In this document: positions 37,389-45,699 of the stretch, piece after piece
Numbering within the stretch: position 1 is the first letter of the stretch
Layout of the letters: each line of letters begins with the position of its first letter
From: CAWBRY01 sp963791295
GTDB taxonomy: Bacteria; Bacteroidota; Bacteroidia; Chitinophagales; Chitinophagaceae
DNA: 64,000 bases
Assembly (NCBI GenBank): GCA_963791295.1
Contig: CAWBRY010000004.1
Coordinates: 62,001-126,000 of the forward strand
Reading direction: 5' to 3'
Program-made: the position numbers and the translations under genes
The notes under the pieces: model-generated
What the model was told of the DNA's origin: nothing
The model's database searches: none
What the model saw: the letters and a program-made list of their open reading frames with translations, nothing else

Positions 37389-38831
37389 TTGACCATGCGG
37401 CTCAAAGACATTCCCATACGAAAAAAATTAATGAGAATCATATTTCTCATTAATGGCGTTGTGCTATCCGTGATATGCGTAACGTTTTTCGTTTATGAGA
37501 TCTATATATTCAGGAAAGCCACGAGAGAAAGACTTTCTACGATCGGAAGGATCATTTCTTCGAATAGCACAGCGGCGCTTGCTTTTGACAACCGGGACGA
37601 TGCGAAAGAGATCCTGGCAGCTTTGAAAACAGAACCCCATATTGTCGCCGCCTGCTTATTTGACCAAAGCGGAAATCTTTTTTCCCAGTACCCCGCCAAA
37701 TCCGATTCAGCTTCATTTCCTTCAAAACCCGGAGAGACAGGTTATCAATTCAAAAACGCACACCTTGAAGGCTTTGAGCCGGTGATGCTGGAAAACAAAC
37801 AGCTTGGTACCTTGTTTCTGAAAACCGATCTGGGCCTGATGTATGATCGGTTTCGGCTTTATGCACTGATCGTGGTTTTGGTAATCCTTTTATCGTTCTT
37901 ACTCACTTACCTGTTAACCAAAATCCTTCAAAAGAATATTTCAGCACCCATCCTTAGCCTATCTAATACTGCAAAAATCATTTCGGATAAGCGCGACTAT
38001 TCGGTGCGTGCAGTGCGGACCGGCAAGGACGAATTGGGGATTTTGACCGATGCCTTTAATTTAATGCTGGAACAAATACAGGAACAAAATCACAGCTTAA
38101 ATGAATTCAATCAGAACCTGGAAGAAAAGGTCAAGCAACGCACTGTCCAATTGGAATCAGTCAACAAAGAATTAGAATCTTTTTCATATTCCATTTCTCA
38201 CGACCTTCGAGCGCCGTTGAGGATCATAGATGGCTATGCAGACATTCTCATCACGGATTATTCCGGCTCTTTGGATAAGGAAGGAAAAAGAGTCTTGGAC
38301 ATCATAAAAGGGAATGCCCGCCGGATGGGACAATTAATTGACGACCTCCTGAATTTCTCGCAAATCGGAAGAAGAGACCTTCTCATTCACCTGGCAGATA
38401 TGAATAAGTTGGCCAAGTCGGTAATTAGTGAACAATTAGCAGCAAATGGGAACAAGGTTAACGTTAAAATAAATTACCTGGAGCCCGTAAAATGCGATAG
38501 CAGCCTGATGCGACAAGTGTGGATCAATCTTGTTTCAAATGCCATCAAATACTCCGCAAAGAAAGAACATCCGGTGATCGAGATTAGTTCGGTTAAAAAA
38601 GAAACGGAGGTGGTCTATTCGATCAAAGACAATGGAGTGGGTTTCGACATGCAGTATGCCCAAAAACTATTTGGAGTTTTTCAACGGTTACATAAAACGA
38701 CCGAATTTGAAGGGACTGGCATTGGCTTAGCATTGGTGAACAGTATCCTGCTTAAGCATCGAGGAAAGATTTGGGTAGAATCGGAGGTAAACAAAGGCAC
38801 GACTTTTTATTTCAGCCTGCCTTCTAATTAG
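37389..38831 (+). CDS. Sensor histidine kinase with CHASE8-like and HAMP domains
   Basis: A 480-residue kinase of the inner membrane. Two helices (near 19-40 and 160-180) flank a periplasmic CHASE8-like domain (RIISSNSTAALAFDNRDDAKEIL). HAMP (near 190-235) is followed by a coiled coil, HisKA with SYSISHDLRAPLRII near 268 and HATPase with VWINLVSNAIKYS near 376, DNGVGFDMQYAQKLF near 418 and GTGIGLALV. It starts seven bases after YfiR. YfiR binding to the CHASE8 domain would link envelope or receptor state to phosphorylation of the next protein. Confidence 0.92.
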   Translation: MTMRLKDIPIRKKLMRIIFLINGVVLSVICVTFFVYEIYIFRKATRERLSTIGRIISSNSTAALAFDNRDDAKEILAALKTEPHIVAACLFDQSGNLFSQYPAKSDSASFPSKPGETGYQFKNAHLEGFEPVMLENKQLGTLFLKTDLGLMYDRFRLYALIVVLVILLSFLLTYLLTKILQKNISAPILSLSNTAKIISDKRDYSVRAVRTGKDELGILTDAFNLMLEQIQEQNHSLNEFNQNLEEKVKQRTVQLESVNKELESFSYSISHDLRAPLRIIDGYADILITDYSGSLDKEGKRVLDIIKGNARRMGQLIDDLLNFSQIGRRDLLIHLADMNKLAKSVISEQLAANGNKVNVKINYLEPVKCDSSLMRQVWINLVSNAIKYSAKKEHPVIEISSVKKETEVVYSIKDNGVGFDMQYAQKLFGVFQRLHKTTEFEGTGIGLALVNSILLKHRGKIWVESEVNKGTTFYFSLPSN

Positions 38832-38870
38832 TCATTAAATGTTTCATTCATAAAGAAAAATATATACAAA

Positions 38871-39338
38871 ATGGACTTTGAACATTCAGAAGTGGAGATC
38901 CTCCTTATCGAGGACAATCCCGATGAGGCGGAGTTAACAATACGGAGCCTGAGAAAGAATAACCTGGGCAACAAACTCTTACATATCGATGATGGGGCTG
39001 AAGCGCTGGAATTTATTTTTTCAACTGGCAAGTATGCGGGAAATGTTCGCACGCAGCAGCCTAAACTGATCCTCTTAGACCTCAAACTGCCAAAGGTCGA
39101 TGGTCTTGAAATCCTCCGGCAGATCAAATCCAACGAATCCACCAAGACAATTCCGGTGGCAATCCTTACTTCTTCGCGGGAAGATCGGGATATCGTTGAG
39201 GGATATAGGCTGGGAGTGAACAGCTACATCGTGAAGCCCGTGAATTTTGAAGCGTTTACGAAGGCAGTAGCAGAGCTGGGAATGTATTGGGTTATTTTGA
39301 ATCAGGGAAGGACCCACATCAATGAATCGACGAACTAA
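38871..39338 (+). CDS. Single-domain response regulator (Rcp1-like)
   Basis: A 155-residue receiver without an output domain. It has EILLIEDNPDEAEL at the start, the phospho-acceptor Asp in ILLDLKLPK (near residue 66), IPVAILTSS for the Thr/Ser and VKPVNFEAF with the Lys. The extended first half (SLRKNNLGNKLLHIDDGAEAL) is typical of Rcp1-like regulators found with phytochrome-type and CHASE kinases. It presumably passes the signal of the kinase 40 bases upstream to a protein partner. Last gene of the operon. Confidence 0.9.
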   Translation: MDFEHSEVEILLIEDNPDEAELTIRSLRKNNLGNKLLHIDDGAEALEFIFSTGKYAGNVRTQQPKLILLDLKLPKVDGLEILRQIKSNESTKTIPVAILTSSREDRDIVEGYRLGVNSYIVKPVNFEAFTKAVAELGMYWVILNQGRTHINESTN

Positions 39339-39356
39339 CCGGTAAGATCGGTATGG

Positions 39357-39386
39357 CTCTTGAAAAATCTTTGCTTTTTCAAAGAG
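39357..39386. other. Hairpin downstream of the response regulator
   Basis: CTCTTGAAAAA and TTTTTCAAAGAG pair over 11 base pairs with one bulge and a seven-base loop. There is no T-run after it on the plus strand, so it could protect the 3' end of the operon mRNA rather than stop transcription. Confidence 0.35.
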
Positions 39387-39578
39387 AAAAATAATTACGC
39401 CTATACGAGCTGGTAAGGTCGATTGAAAATTAACAAAACCTTGCTTTAACCAGCATACTGGTATCCTTAATTTTAGGTTTCTCCCTCAGGACAAAATTAT
39501 TTTATCCGGACATGGTCAAAATTTACCGCTGCTAAATTTTTCATTTGACCCGTATAGAATAATCAATACCATTGCTGT

Positions 39579-42242
39579 ATGAACAAAGCCATCCTGCTAC
39601 TCCTCTTACTATGTTGCTTTGCGTTTATTGCCCATTCTGATCCTGGTGATTCTCTCACCCAAAGAAAACAATACTTTACTGATCGCTTGAAGGGATCCAT
39701 CAACCTGGATGGCATTCCTTCGGAGGAGGCCTGGAATGCGGTTAAATGGGGTGGGGACTTTACCCAATACATGCCCAACGAAGGAAAGCCCCCTTCACAA
39801 GCAACTAATTTCAAGATCCTTTACGATGATAAATTTTTATATATCGCCTACCGCTGCCATGACCTCGCGCCGGATTCAATTATAAAATACATGGGACGGC
39901 GGGATGAATTTCCCGGTGATTGGGTTGAAATAAATATTGATAGCTATCACGACCAACGCACGGCCTTTTCATTTACGCTTTCTGTTTCCGGTGTACGAAA
40001 CGATGAATTCGTTTCCAATAATGGCAATGACTGGGATGCTAGTTGGAACCCTATCTGGTTTGCAAAAACACACGTAGATGACCAGGGCTGGACCGCCGAG
40101 GCAAAAATTCCTTTAAGTCAGTTGAGGTATGGAAATGAACCCGACAAGGTTTGGGGATTCCAGGTGATGCGCAGGTTATTTCGCAAAGAGGAACGCTCCA
40201 CCTGGCAATACATTCCGCAAAATTCCGGCGTTTGGGTTAGCGGATTTGGAGAATTACATGGGCTGAAAAACATACCGATGCACAGGCAGGTGGAGATAGC
40301 ACCTTATGTGATTGCACAAGCAGACCGCTACAAGAAAGAAGCCGGCAACCCATTTGCAAAAGGATTGGATGGAAAGTTAGCAGGCGGAATAGATGGAAAA
40401 TTGGCCGTTACCAATGACCTGATCCTGGACTTCACGATCAATCCGGATTTCGGCCAGGTTGAAGCAGATCCCTCCGAAGTAAGGATCGACGGCTTTCAAA
40501 ATTTCTTTGAAGAACGAAGGCCTTTTTTTATTGAAAGCAGGAATATTTTTGATTATCAGTTAACCGGCTCCGAAGCTGGCGGCGACTATGATGCCGACCG
40601 CCTGTTTTATTCCAGGCGGATCGGAAGTTCCCCTCATGGCAATCCCGCCTTGAATAGCGGAGAATATATTTTATTCCCGCAAAACACTTCCATACTGGGT
40701 GCAGCCAAGTTTAGCGGTAAGACAAAAAAAGGATTAAGCATTGGCATTCTCGAAAGCATTACTCAGCGCGAATTGGCTACCATCGATCATAGTGGTGACA
40801 GGAGGAAGGAATTGGTAGAACCATTGACGAACTACTTTGTTGGGAGGGTACAGAAAGATCTTAAAGCAGGCAATACAATTTTTGGGGCAATACTTGCCGG
40901 CGTCAATAGGGAAAAAGGCATGGATGATCTCCTTCATCGTAGCGCTTATTCGGGCGGTGTTGATTTTCTACACTATTGGAATAAAAGGACCTGGTATATC
41001 CGCGGCAATATTGTTTTTAGTCACGTCGAAGGCACCAAACAAGCCATCCTGAATACCCAGACGGCATTCGAACACCTTTTTCAACGCGCTGCTGCCAGCG
41101 AAGTATCGGTAGATAGCAATCGGACTTCATTGTCCGGTCTGGGAGGTACTTTTCGTTTTGGAAAGATCGGCGGAAAATCAGGAAAGCATGGGGAAGTACT
41201 CAAATTCGAAACTGGTGTGACCTTTCGCACTCCTGAATTGGAATTAAATGATATCGGCTTCATGCTCACTGCCAATGAAATCAACCATTGGACATGGGTT
41301 GGCCTGCATTACCAAAAGCCATTCGCGATATTCAGAAACGCACGCTTGAATTACAATCACTGGTCGAGATGGGATTTTAGCGGAAAGTTTCTTTACCAGG
41401 CATTCAACTTTAATTCCCACGCCACGTTTAAGAATAATTGGCAGTCAGGTACAGGCGTGACCTGGAATCCATATGATGTATCTAATACAGCCTTAAGAGG
41501 TGCGTCATCTATACGACGTCCCGCAGGCATAGGGCATAGCATCTATATTGTAACCGACTACAGAAAGAAATTTTATGGTAATATCCAGACTTTTAATTTC
41601 TGGGGATTTGACAACACCATGAAAGACAACAATCTTGTGTTGACACTCTACCTTCAGCCGGTGAATGCACTTCGGGTGAGCCTAAGCGCTAGTTATGAAT
41701 ATTATTGGCGCCGGCTCGATCAGTTCGTCGACAATATCGCCTTCAATAACACGACCCGGACCATCGTTGGCGAGGTGAGGCAAAAAACACTTCGGTTTAC
41801 GGCTCGCGTGAGTTATAATATTACTCCGGATCTCACTGTTCAATATTATGGCCAACCATTTATTACACGGCCTCGCTATGATCATTTTGGATATGTAATC
41901 AATCCACTCGCTAAGCAATATAATGAGCGGTTCCATGCCTTCAATGCCAATGAGATCAGCTTCAGCAATGATGAATGGCATGTAGATGAAAACAATAGTG
42001 GCACAGTTGACTATAGCTTTTCCAGACCAGATTTCAACTTCGTGCAATTTCGATCCAATCTGATTGTGAGGTGGGAATACCGCGCCGGTTCTGAAATTTA
42101 CCTGGTTTGGTCACAAGGAAATACGCCGGACGTGGCCACAGATCTCGACAGCCCATTGACCCGAAGTCTTTTTGACAATGCCTTTGCAAATCAATTCCGG
42201 AATATTTTCCTGATAAAATGGACCTATCGATTCCTTCGATAA
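39579..42242 (+). CDS. DUF5916 outer-membrane protein with N-terminal CBM9-like domain
   Basis: An 887-residue protein with a signal peptide (LLLLLCCFAFIAHS). Residues 30-225 form a CBM9-like carbohydrate-binding domain (DGIPSEEAWNAVKWGGDF, KILYDDKFLYIAYRCHD, WTAEAKIPLSQLRYG). Residues 240-887 are the DUF5916 barrel, with PDFGQVEADPSEV, FFEERRPFFIE and many aromatic strands, ending TYRFLR. The family is widespread in Bacteroidota and unstudied; outer-membrane location is inferred. The stop lies four bases from that of the convergent sigma factor. Confidence 0.88.
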   Translation: MNKAILLLLLLCCFAFIAHSDPGDSLTQRKQYFTDRLKGSINLDGIPSEEAWNAVKWGGDFTQYMPNEGKPPSQATNFKILYDDKFLYIAYRCHDLAPDSIIKYMGRRDEFPGDWVEINIDSYHDQRTAFSFTLSVSGVRNDEFVSNNGNDWDASWNPIWFAKTHVDDQGWTAEAKIPLSQLRYGNEPDKVWGFQVMRRLFRKEERSTWQYIPQNSGVWVSGFGELHGLKNIPMHRQVEIAPYVIAQADRYKKEAGNPFAKGLDGKLAGGIDGKLAVTNDLILDFTINPDFGQVEADPSEVRIDGFQNFFEERRPFFIESRNIFDYQLTGSEAGGDYDADRLFYSRRIGSSPHGNPALNSGEYILFPQNTSILGAAKFSGKTKKGLSIGILESITQRELATIDHSGDRRKELVEPLTNYFVGRVQKDLKAGNTIFGAILAGVNREKGMDDLLHRSAYSGGVDFLHYWNKRTWYIRGNIVFSHVEGTKQAILNTQTAFEHLFQRAAASEVSVDSNRTSLSGLGGTFRFGKIGGKSGKHGEVLKFETGVTFRTPELELNDIGFMLTANEINHWTWVGLHYQKPFAIFRNARLNYNHWSRWDFSGKFLYQAFNFNSHATFKNNWQSGTGVTWNPYDVSNTALRGASSIRRPAGIGHSIYIVTDYRKKFYGNIQTFNFWGFDNTMKDNNLVLTLYLQPVNALRVSLSASYEYYWRRLDQFVDNIAFNNTTRTIVGEVRQKTLRFTARVSYNITPDLTVQYYGQPFITRPRYDHFGYVINPLAKQYNERFHAFNANEISFSNDEWHVDENNSGTVDYSFSRPDFNFVQFRSNLIVRWEYRAGSEIYLVWSQGNTPDVATDLDSPLTRSLFDNAFANQFRNIFLIKWTYRFLR

Positions 42243-42246
42243 TTGG

Positions 42247-42921
42247 TCAAGACCCGTTTATTTGCGACATCACCCGATCGACGATCCGGTCACAGCGCAA
42301 AAGATGAAAATGCAGGATGTGATCGTTATTGTAGTAGGAACTTAATGAATCTTTGAGTAACGCCCTGGCCCGGTTGAGTCTCACTTTTACATTTGATTCG
42401 CTGATATGTAGGCAATCTCCTGTTTCCGCGACGTTCATGTTTTCTAGTTCCCGCATCACAAACACAGCCCTGTACTTTTCCGGCAATTCACGGATAGCTT
42501 TTTCCAGAATAGCCTTCAACTCGCCATGAAGGATTTTTCCAACGGGTGTCTGGACTTCTGGTCCCAGGTTTTGATAGGCTTCACTATTCATAATTTCTTC
42601 ACTCATATAAATGGACTGTTTCTTTTTTTTCAGTCTTAGAAGACATTCGTTTATCAATATCCTCGTGAGCCAGGTGGAAAAAGCGGATTTAAAGGCAAAT
42701 TTGTCCAGGTTTTCATAAGCATTGATATATGCCACCTGCATCGCATCTTCTATGTCGGCATCATTACCAAGGATAGACATCCCCACCCGGTATAGACGTT
42801 GATTATACCTGCGCATAATCACTGCATAGAGATCCCTTTCTCCCTGCAGGATTTTGCCAATAACCTCTCTATCTGAGGGAGTATTGGATACAATGGTATC
42901 CTGGTTAGCCAATTTGTCCAT
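42247..42921 (-). CDS. ECF-type RNA polymerase sigma factor
   Basis: A 224-residue sigma-70 protein of the extracytoplasmic group. Region 2 has YRVGMSILGNDADIEDAMQVAYINAY near residues 45-70 and TWLTRILINECLLRLKKKK near 83-101. Region 4 has LPEKYRAVFVMRELENM and the helix-turn-helix AETGDCLHISESNVKVRLNRAR near 155-176. The tail (DRIVDRVMSQING) is longer than usual. No anti-sigma gene lies next to it. Divergent from the DoxX-like gene, whose start is 150 bases away. Confidence 0.9.
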   Translation of the reverse strand: MDKLANQDTIVSNTPSDREVIGKILQGERDLYAVIMRRYNQRLYRVGMSILGNDADIEDAMQVAYINAYENLDKFAFKSAFSTWLTRILINECLLRLKKKKQSIYMSEEIMNSEAYQNLGPEVQTPVGKILHGELKAILEKAIRELPEKYRAVFVMRELENMNVAETGDCLHISESNVKVRLNRARALLKDSLSSYYNNDHILHFHLLRCDRIVDRVMSQINGS

Positions 42922-43071
42922 GAATCTGATATTTGATTACGACACAGCCATTAGGTTACAACAATATACCGATTATTTTTCTGTAACCTTTCAGATTTGA
43001 TTAACTCCAATAGGAGACACCCATTTAAAGTCAAAATGGGGATTAAATCTTATTTAAATTAAAACTGCAGC

Positions 43072-43461
43072 ATGGAAAGTATTCATCATCGCACCGAAAG
43101 CGTGCAGCAACTACTGAAATATACTTACGGTCTTGTTCCTATTGTGGCAGGTCTTGATAAGTTTACCAACCTGCTGACAAAGTGGGAAGGCTATTTGAGT
43201 CCTTCCATCGCCGACATTTTACCTTTTAGCCCTGCTACTTTCATGTCCATCGTTGGAGTAATAGAGATCATCGCAGGTTTGATCGTCTTATGGAAACCGA
43301 GGATTGGAGGTTTTATAGTCATGGCCTGGCTGATCGCTATAGCGCTAAATCTTATTATTGGAGGCCAATTTTATGACGTTGCAGTAAGAGATTTAGTAAT
43401 GGCGATCGGCGCCTATTCACTGGCAAGGCTTTCCGTGGTTGTCGTTAAACCAACTATATGA
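43072..43461 (+). CDS. DoxX-like small integral membrane protein
   Basis: A 129-residue protein with about four membrane helices (near 15-32, 55-75, 80-97 and 100-118). LVPIVAGLDKFTNLLTKW at the start and VIEIIAGLIVLWKPRIGG in the middle follow the pattern of DoxX-type proteins. It is likely an inner-membrane protein; the family's roles include thiol redox and quinone-linked reactions. The next gene, 96 bases on, is a flavin reductase, so a redox link is possible. Confidence 0.6.
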   Translation: MESIHHRTESVQQLLKYTYGLVPIVAGLDKFTNLLTKWEGYLSPSIADILPFSPATFMSIVGVIEIIAGLIVLWKPRIGGFIVMAWLIAIALNLIIGGQFYDVAVRDLVMAIGAYSLARLSVVVVKPTI

Positions 43462-43557
43462 ACCAAAGTGGCGCTGTATTCAAGATGCCGGAGAGAGATG
43501 ACAGTTTATCCAGAAAAGAGGAATTTTTAAAATATATTGCTTAGAAATAATCATTGA

Positions 43558-44235
43558 ATGTCAGAAAATGAATCTCATATTGTCAAGATCAGATTGATTG
43601 AGAAAGTCACCCATGATGTACAGAGAATGGTTTTGGACAGACCAGCTAATTATTCGTTTACACCTGGCCAGGCAACCGAAGTTGCCATCAATAAAGAAGA
43701 ATGGAAAAATGAGCGGCGGCCTTTTACATTTACCAGTTTGCCGGAGGATGACTTTTTGGAATTCACAATAAAGACCTATCCATCGCGTAACGGTGTCACC
43801 AACGAGTTGCGTAAACTGAGCGCGGGAGATGAATTGATATTACATGATGTTTGGGGTGCCATTTCGTACAAAGGTGTCGGTGTCTTTATTGCTGGCGGAG
43901 CCGGCGTCACGCCATTCCTTTCAATTTTCAGGCATCTAAACTCCATTAACCAGGTGAAAGGAAACAAACTCATCTTCGCTAATAAGACAAAGGCCGATAT
44001 TATAAGAGAAGACGAGCTAAAGAAATTATTGGGAGATGGCCTTATCAATATACTTTCTGACGAAACAACGCTGGGTTATTTTCATGGAATGGTAACCCAG
44101 GATTTTCTAAAAAGCCAGATATCAAGTCTGGATAAATATTTCTATATCTGCGGCCCGCCACCCATGGTAGAAGGAGTCCAAAAGTCGTTGTCAAACCTAG
44201 GTGCAGGAGATAAATCAATTGTTGTTGAAATATAG
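43558..44235 (+). CDS. FAD-binding oxidoreductase (ferredoxin-NADP reductase family)
   Basis: A 225-residue flavoenzyme with an FAD-binding barrel (RPFTFTSLPEDDFLEF near 62-77; RPFT is the flavin motif) and an NAD(P)-binding half (GVGVFIAGGAGVTPFLSIF near 101-119, then FYICGPPPMVEGVQKSL near 198). No iron-sulfur domain is fused. It would pass electrons from NAD(P)H to a partner protein, perhaps the membrane protein encoded before it. The stop codon is one base from that of the convergent small gene. Confidence 0.88.
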   Translation: MSENESHIVKIRLIEKVTHDVQRMVLDRPANYSFTPGQATEVAINKEEWKNERRPFTFTSLPEDDFLEFTIKTYPSRNGVTNELRKLSAGDELILHDVWGAISYKGVGVFIAGGAGVTPFLSIFRHLNSINQVKGNKLIFANKTKADIIREDELKKLLGDGLINILSDETTLGYFHGMVTQDFLKSQISSLDKYFYICGPPPMVEGVQKSLSNLGAGDKSIVVEI

Positions 44236-44236
44236 T

Positions 44237-44599
44237 CTATTGACTGGTCTCTGTCCTCAGGAATGATTTCCTAAACACGTAATGGTAAATAAAAGTATTA
44301 GGAGCCGTATTTACCGGAAACGCGTTCACTAGTCGCCAACCATCCCTTGCCATGAAATTAAGCGCATCGATAACCGAATTAAACTTTTTCAGGCGTCCGT
44401 TATCTTCTCTCAACCGATTGTCTCTCCAGGCGCTCCTCTCCTCGCCATAATCCACATCAATGGTTACCCGGTTGCTTAGAATTCTTGGAGTGGCAACTAC
44501 TTCGCAATATTGTTCAACTCGGTCCGGATCCTCCTGACCGAATACAGAGACATACACGAATAAAATGATCGTGAAAATCAATAGCTTTTTCATACACAT
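44237..44599 (-). CDS. Small exported DUF4177-like protein
   Basis: A 120-residue protein with a signal peptide (MKKLLIFTIILFVYVSVFGQ; Met3 is the likelier start). The mature part has EQYCEVVATPRI, then VIDALNFMARDGWRLVNAFP, the pattern of DUF4177 proteins (a strand, then a helix with a GW near its end). Function unknown; probably periplasmic. Confidence 0.55.
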   Translation of the reverse strand: MCMKKLLIFTIILFVYVSVFGQEDPDRVEQYCEVVATPRILSNRVTIDVDYGEERSAWRDNRLREDNGRLKKFNSVIDALNFMARDGWRLVNAFPVNTAPNTFIYHYVFRKSFLRTETSQ

Positions 44600-44729
44600 G
44601 ATATTTATTAGGGTTAAATCGAAAACAGAGGATGACTTCGCATCAGCAAATTAATCATTTTATAAGACGAACGAAAGACCTCTTAAAGTTGCGTATATTT
44701 ATCGACTGCATCCTTAAATATCCATTCCC

Positions 44730-45614
44730 ATGTTCGTAAATTCGATCGAAGACGTTTCCCGTTTCACCCGTCCTATCCATACCATATTAAGAACGTACCT
44801 CGGCAAAAAGATCCTGCCCGGATCCTCTACGTTATTTTTTGTAAATGAGGAAGGATATGCCGTCACTTGTAAACACGTCATTGATCTGCTGGCTGCTTCA
44901 GAAAATCACAATAAAAAATTCATTGATTTTAAGAAGGAAAGAAATGCCTTAGCGAAGGATGGGAAATACAAGCAGGCGCTCAAAGGACTTGAACTGAAGT
45001 ATAATTATACCAATGAGACAGTCGTCCAGGTCAAGAACACATTTGTAGATTGCATCGATAAGATGTCCGGGTTTACCTGGTATTTACATCCCAAGTATGA
45101 CCTGGCTATCTTAAAATTCAACGACTTTGAAAAGGTGCGTTATGCGGGCTATGCCAAATTCCTGAAAGATCCAAGCCAGATCAAACAGGGCAACTTTCTC
45201 TGCCGGTTAGGCTTTCCCTTTCCTGAGTTCAACAATTTTAAGTACAACGAAGAGAATGACGACATCGAATGGACAACAACCGGAATCCAGGCATCACCTC
45301 GTTTCCCAATTGAAGGAATGGTAACTCGCTTCCTGGCAGAAGCCGGAGTATTATATGGAATTGAATTGAGCACCCCCGGCCTAAAAGGGCAGAGTGGAGG
45401 ACCACTATTTGACCGGGATGGAATTATTTACGGAATGCAGTTCTCTACCAAACATCTTCACCTTGGTTTTGATATAGTCGACAAAGAAATCCTGATCAAC
45501 AACAAAGAAAAGAAGGTATCCAATTATTCTTTTATTCATCTGGGCCAATGTGTACACGTCGATGTGATCAAAGAATTTTTGAAAGAAAAAAATGTAAAAT
45601 TCTACGAAGGATAA
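44730..45614 (+). CDS. Trypsin-like serine protease
   Basis: A 294-residue S1-type protease with the full triad: H49 in VTCKHV, D124 in YDLAILKF and S222 in KGQSGGPLF. There is no signal peptide, so it is probably cytoplasmic, and no PDZ domain, unlike DegP-type proteins. Residues 60-110 hold a charged insert (FKKERNALAKDGKYKQALKG) rather than a strand. It could also be a non-secreted stress protease. Neighbours give no hint of its target. Confidence 0.8.
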   Translation: MFVNSIEDVSRFTRPIHTILRTYLGKKILPGSSTLFFVNEEGYAVTCKHVIDLLAASENHNKKFIDFKKERNALAKDGKYKQALKGLELKYNYTNETVVQVKNTFVDCIDKMSGFTWYLHPKYDLAILKFNDFEKVRYAGYAKFLKDPSQIKQGNFLCRLGFPFPEFNNFKYNEENDDIEWTTTGIQASPRFPIEGMVTRFLAEAGVLYGIELSTPGLKGQSGGPLFDRDGIIYGMQFSTKHLHLGFDIVDKEILINNKEKKVSNYSFIHLGQCVHVDVIKEFLKEKNVKFYEG

Positions 45615-45672
45615 TCGGCTGCGATCCGACGATCATTCATCGATAGTGATTCTGAAAGAACTGCCCCTGCCC

Positions 45673-45680
45673 TATCTTTG
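45673..45680 (+). promoter_or_regulatory. -7 promoter element of the acyl-CoA carboxylase gene
   Basis: TATCTTTG matches TAnnTTTG and lies inside the longest reading frame, so an upstream ATG at 45646 cannot be the start on this transcript. A start at 45700 leaves 19 bases, in line with other genes here. Confidence 0.5.
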
Positions 45681-45699
45681 CTCCATAATGAAATCGGCT

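Noticed and set aside
39567..39574. TACCATTG before DUF5916 as a fourth four-base-spaced promoter
   Set aside because: It sits four bases from the ATG but has A in place of the first T of TTTG, so I do not count it as an exact match.
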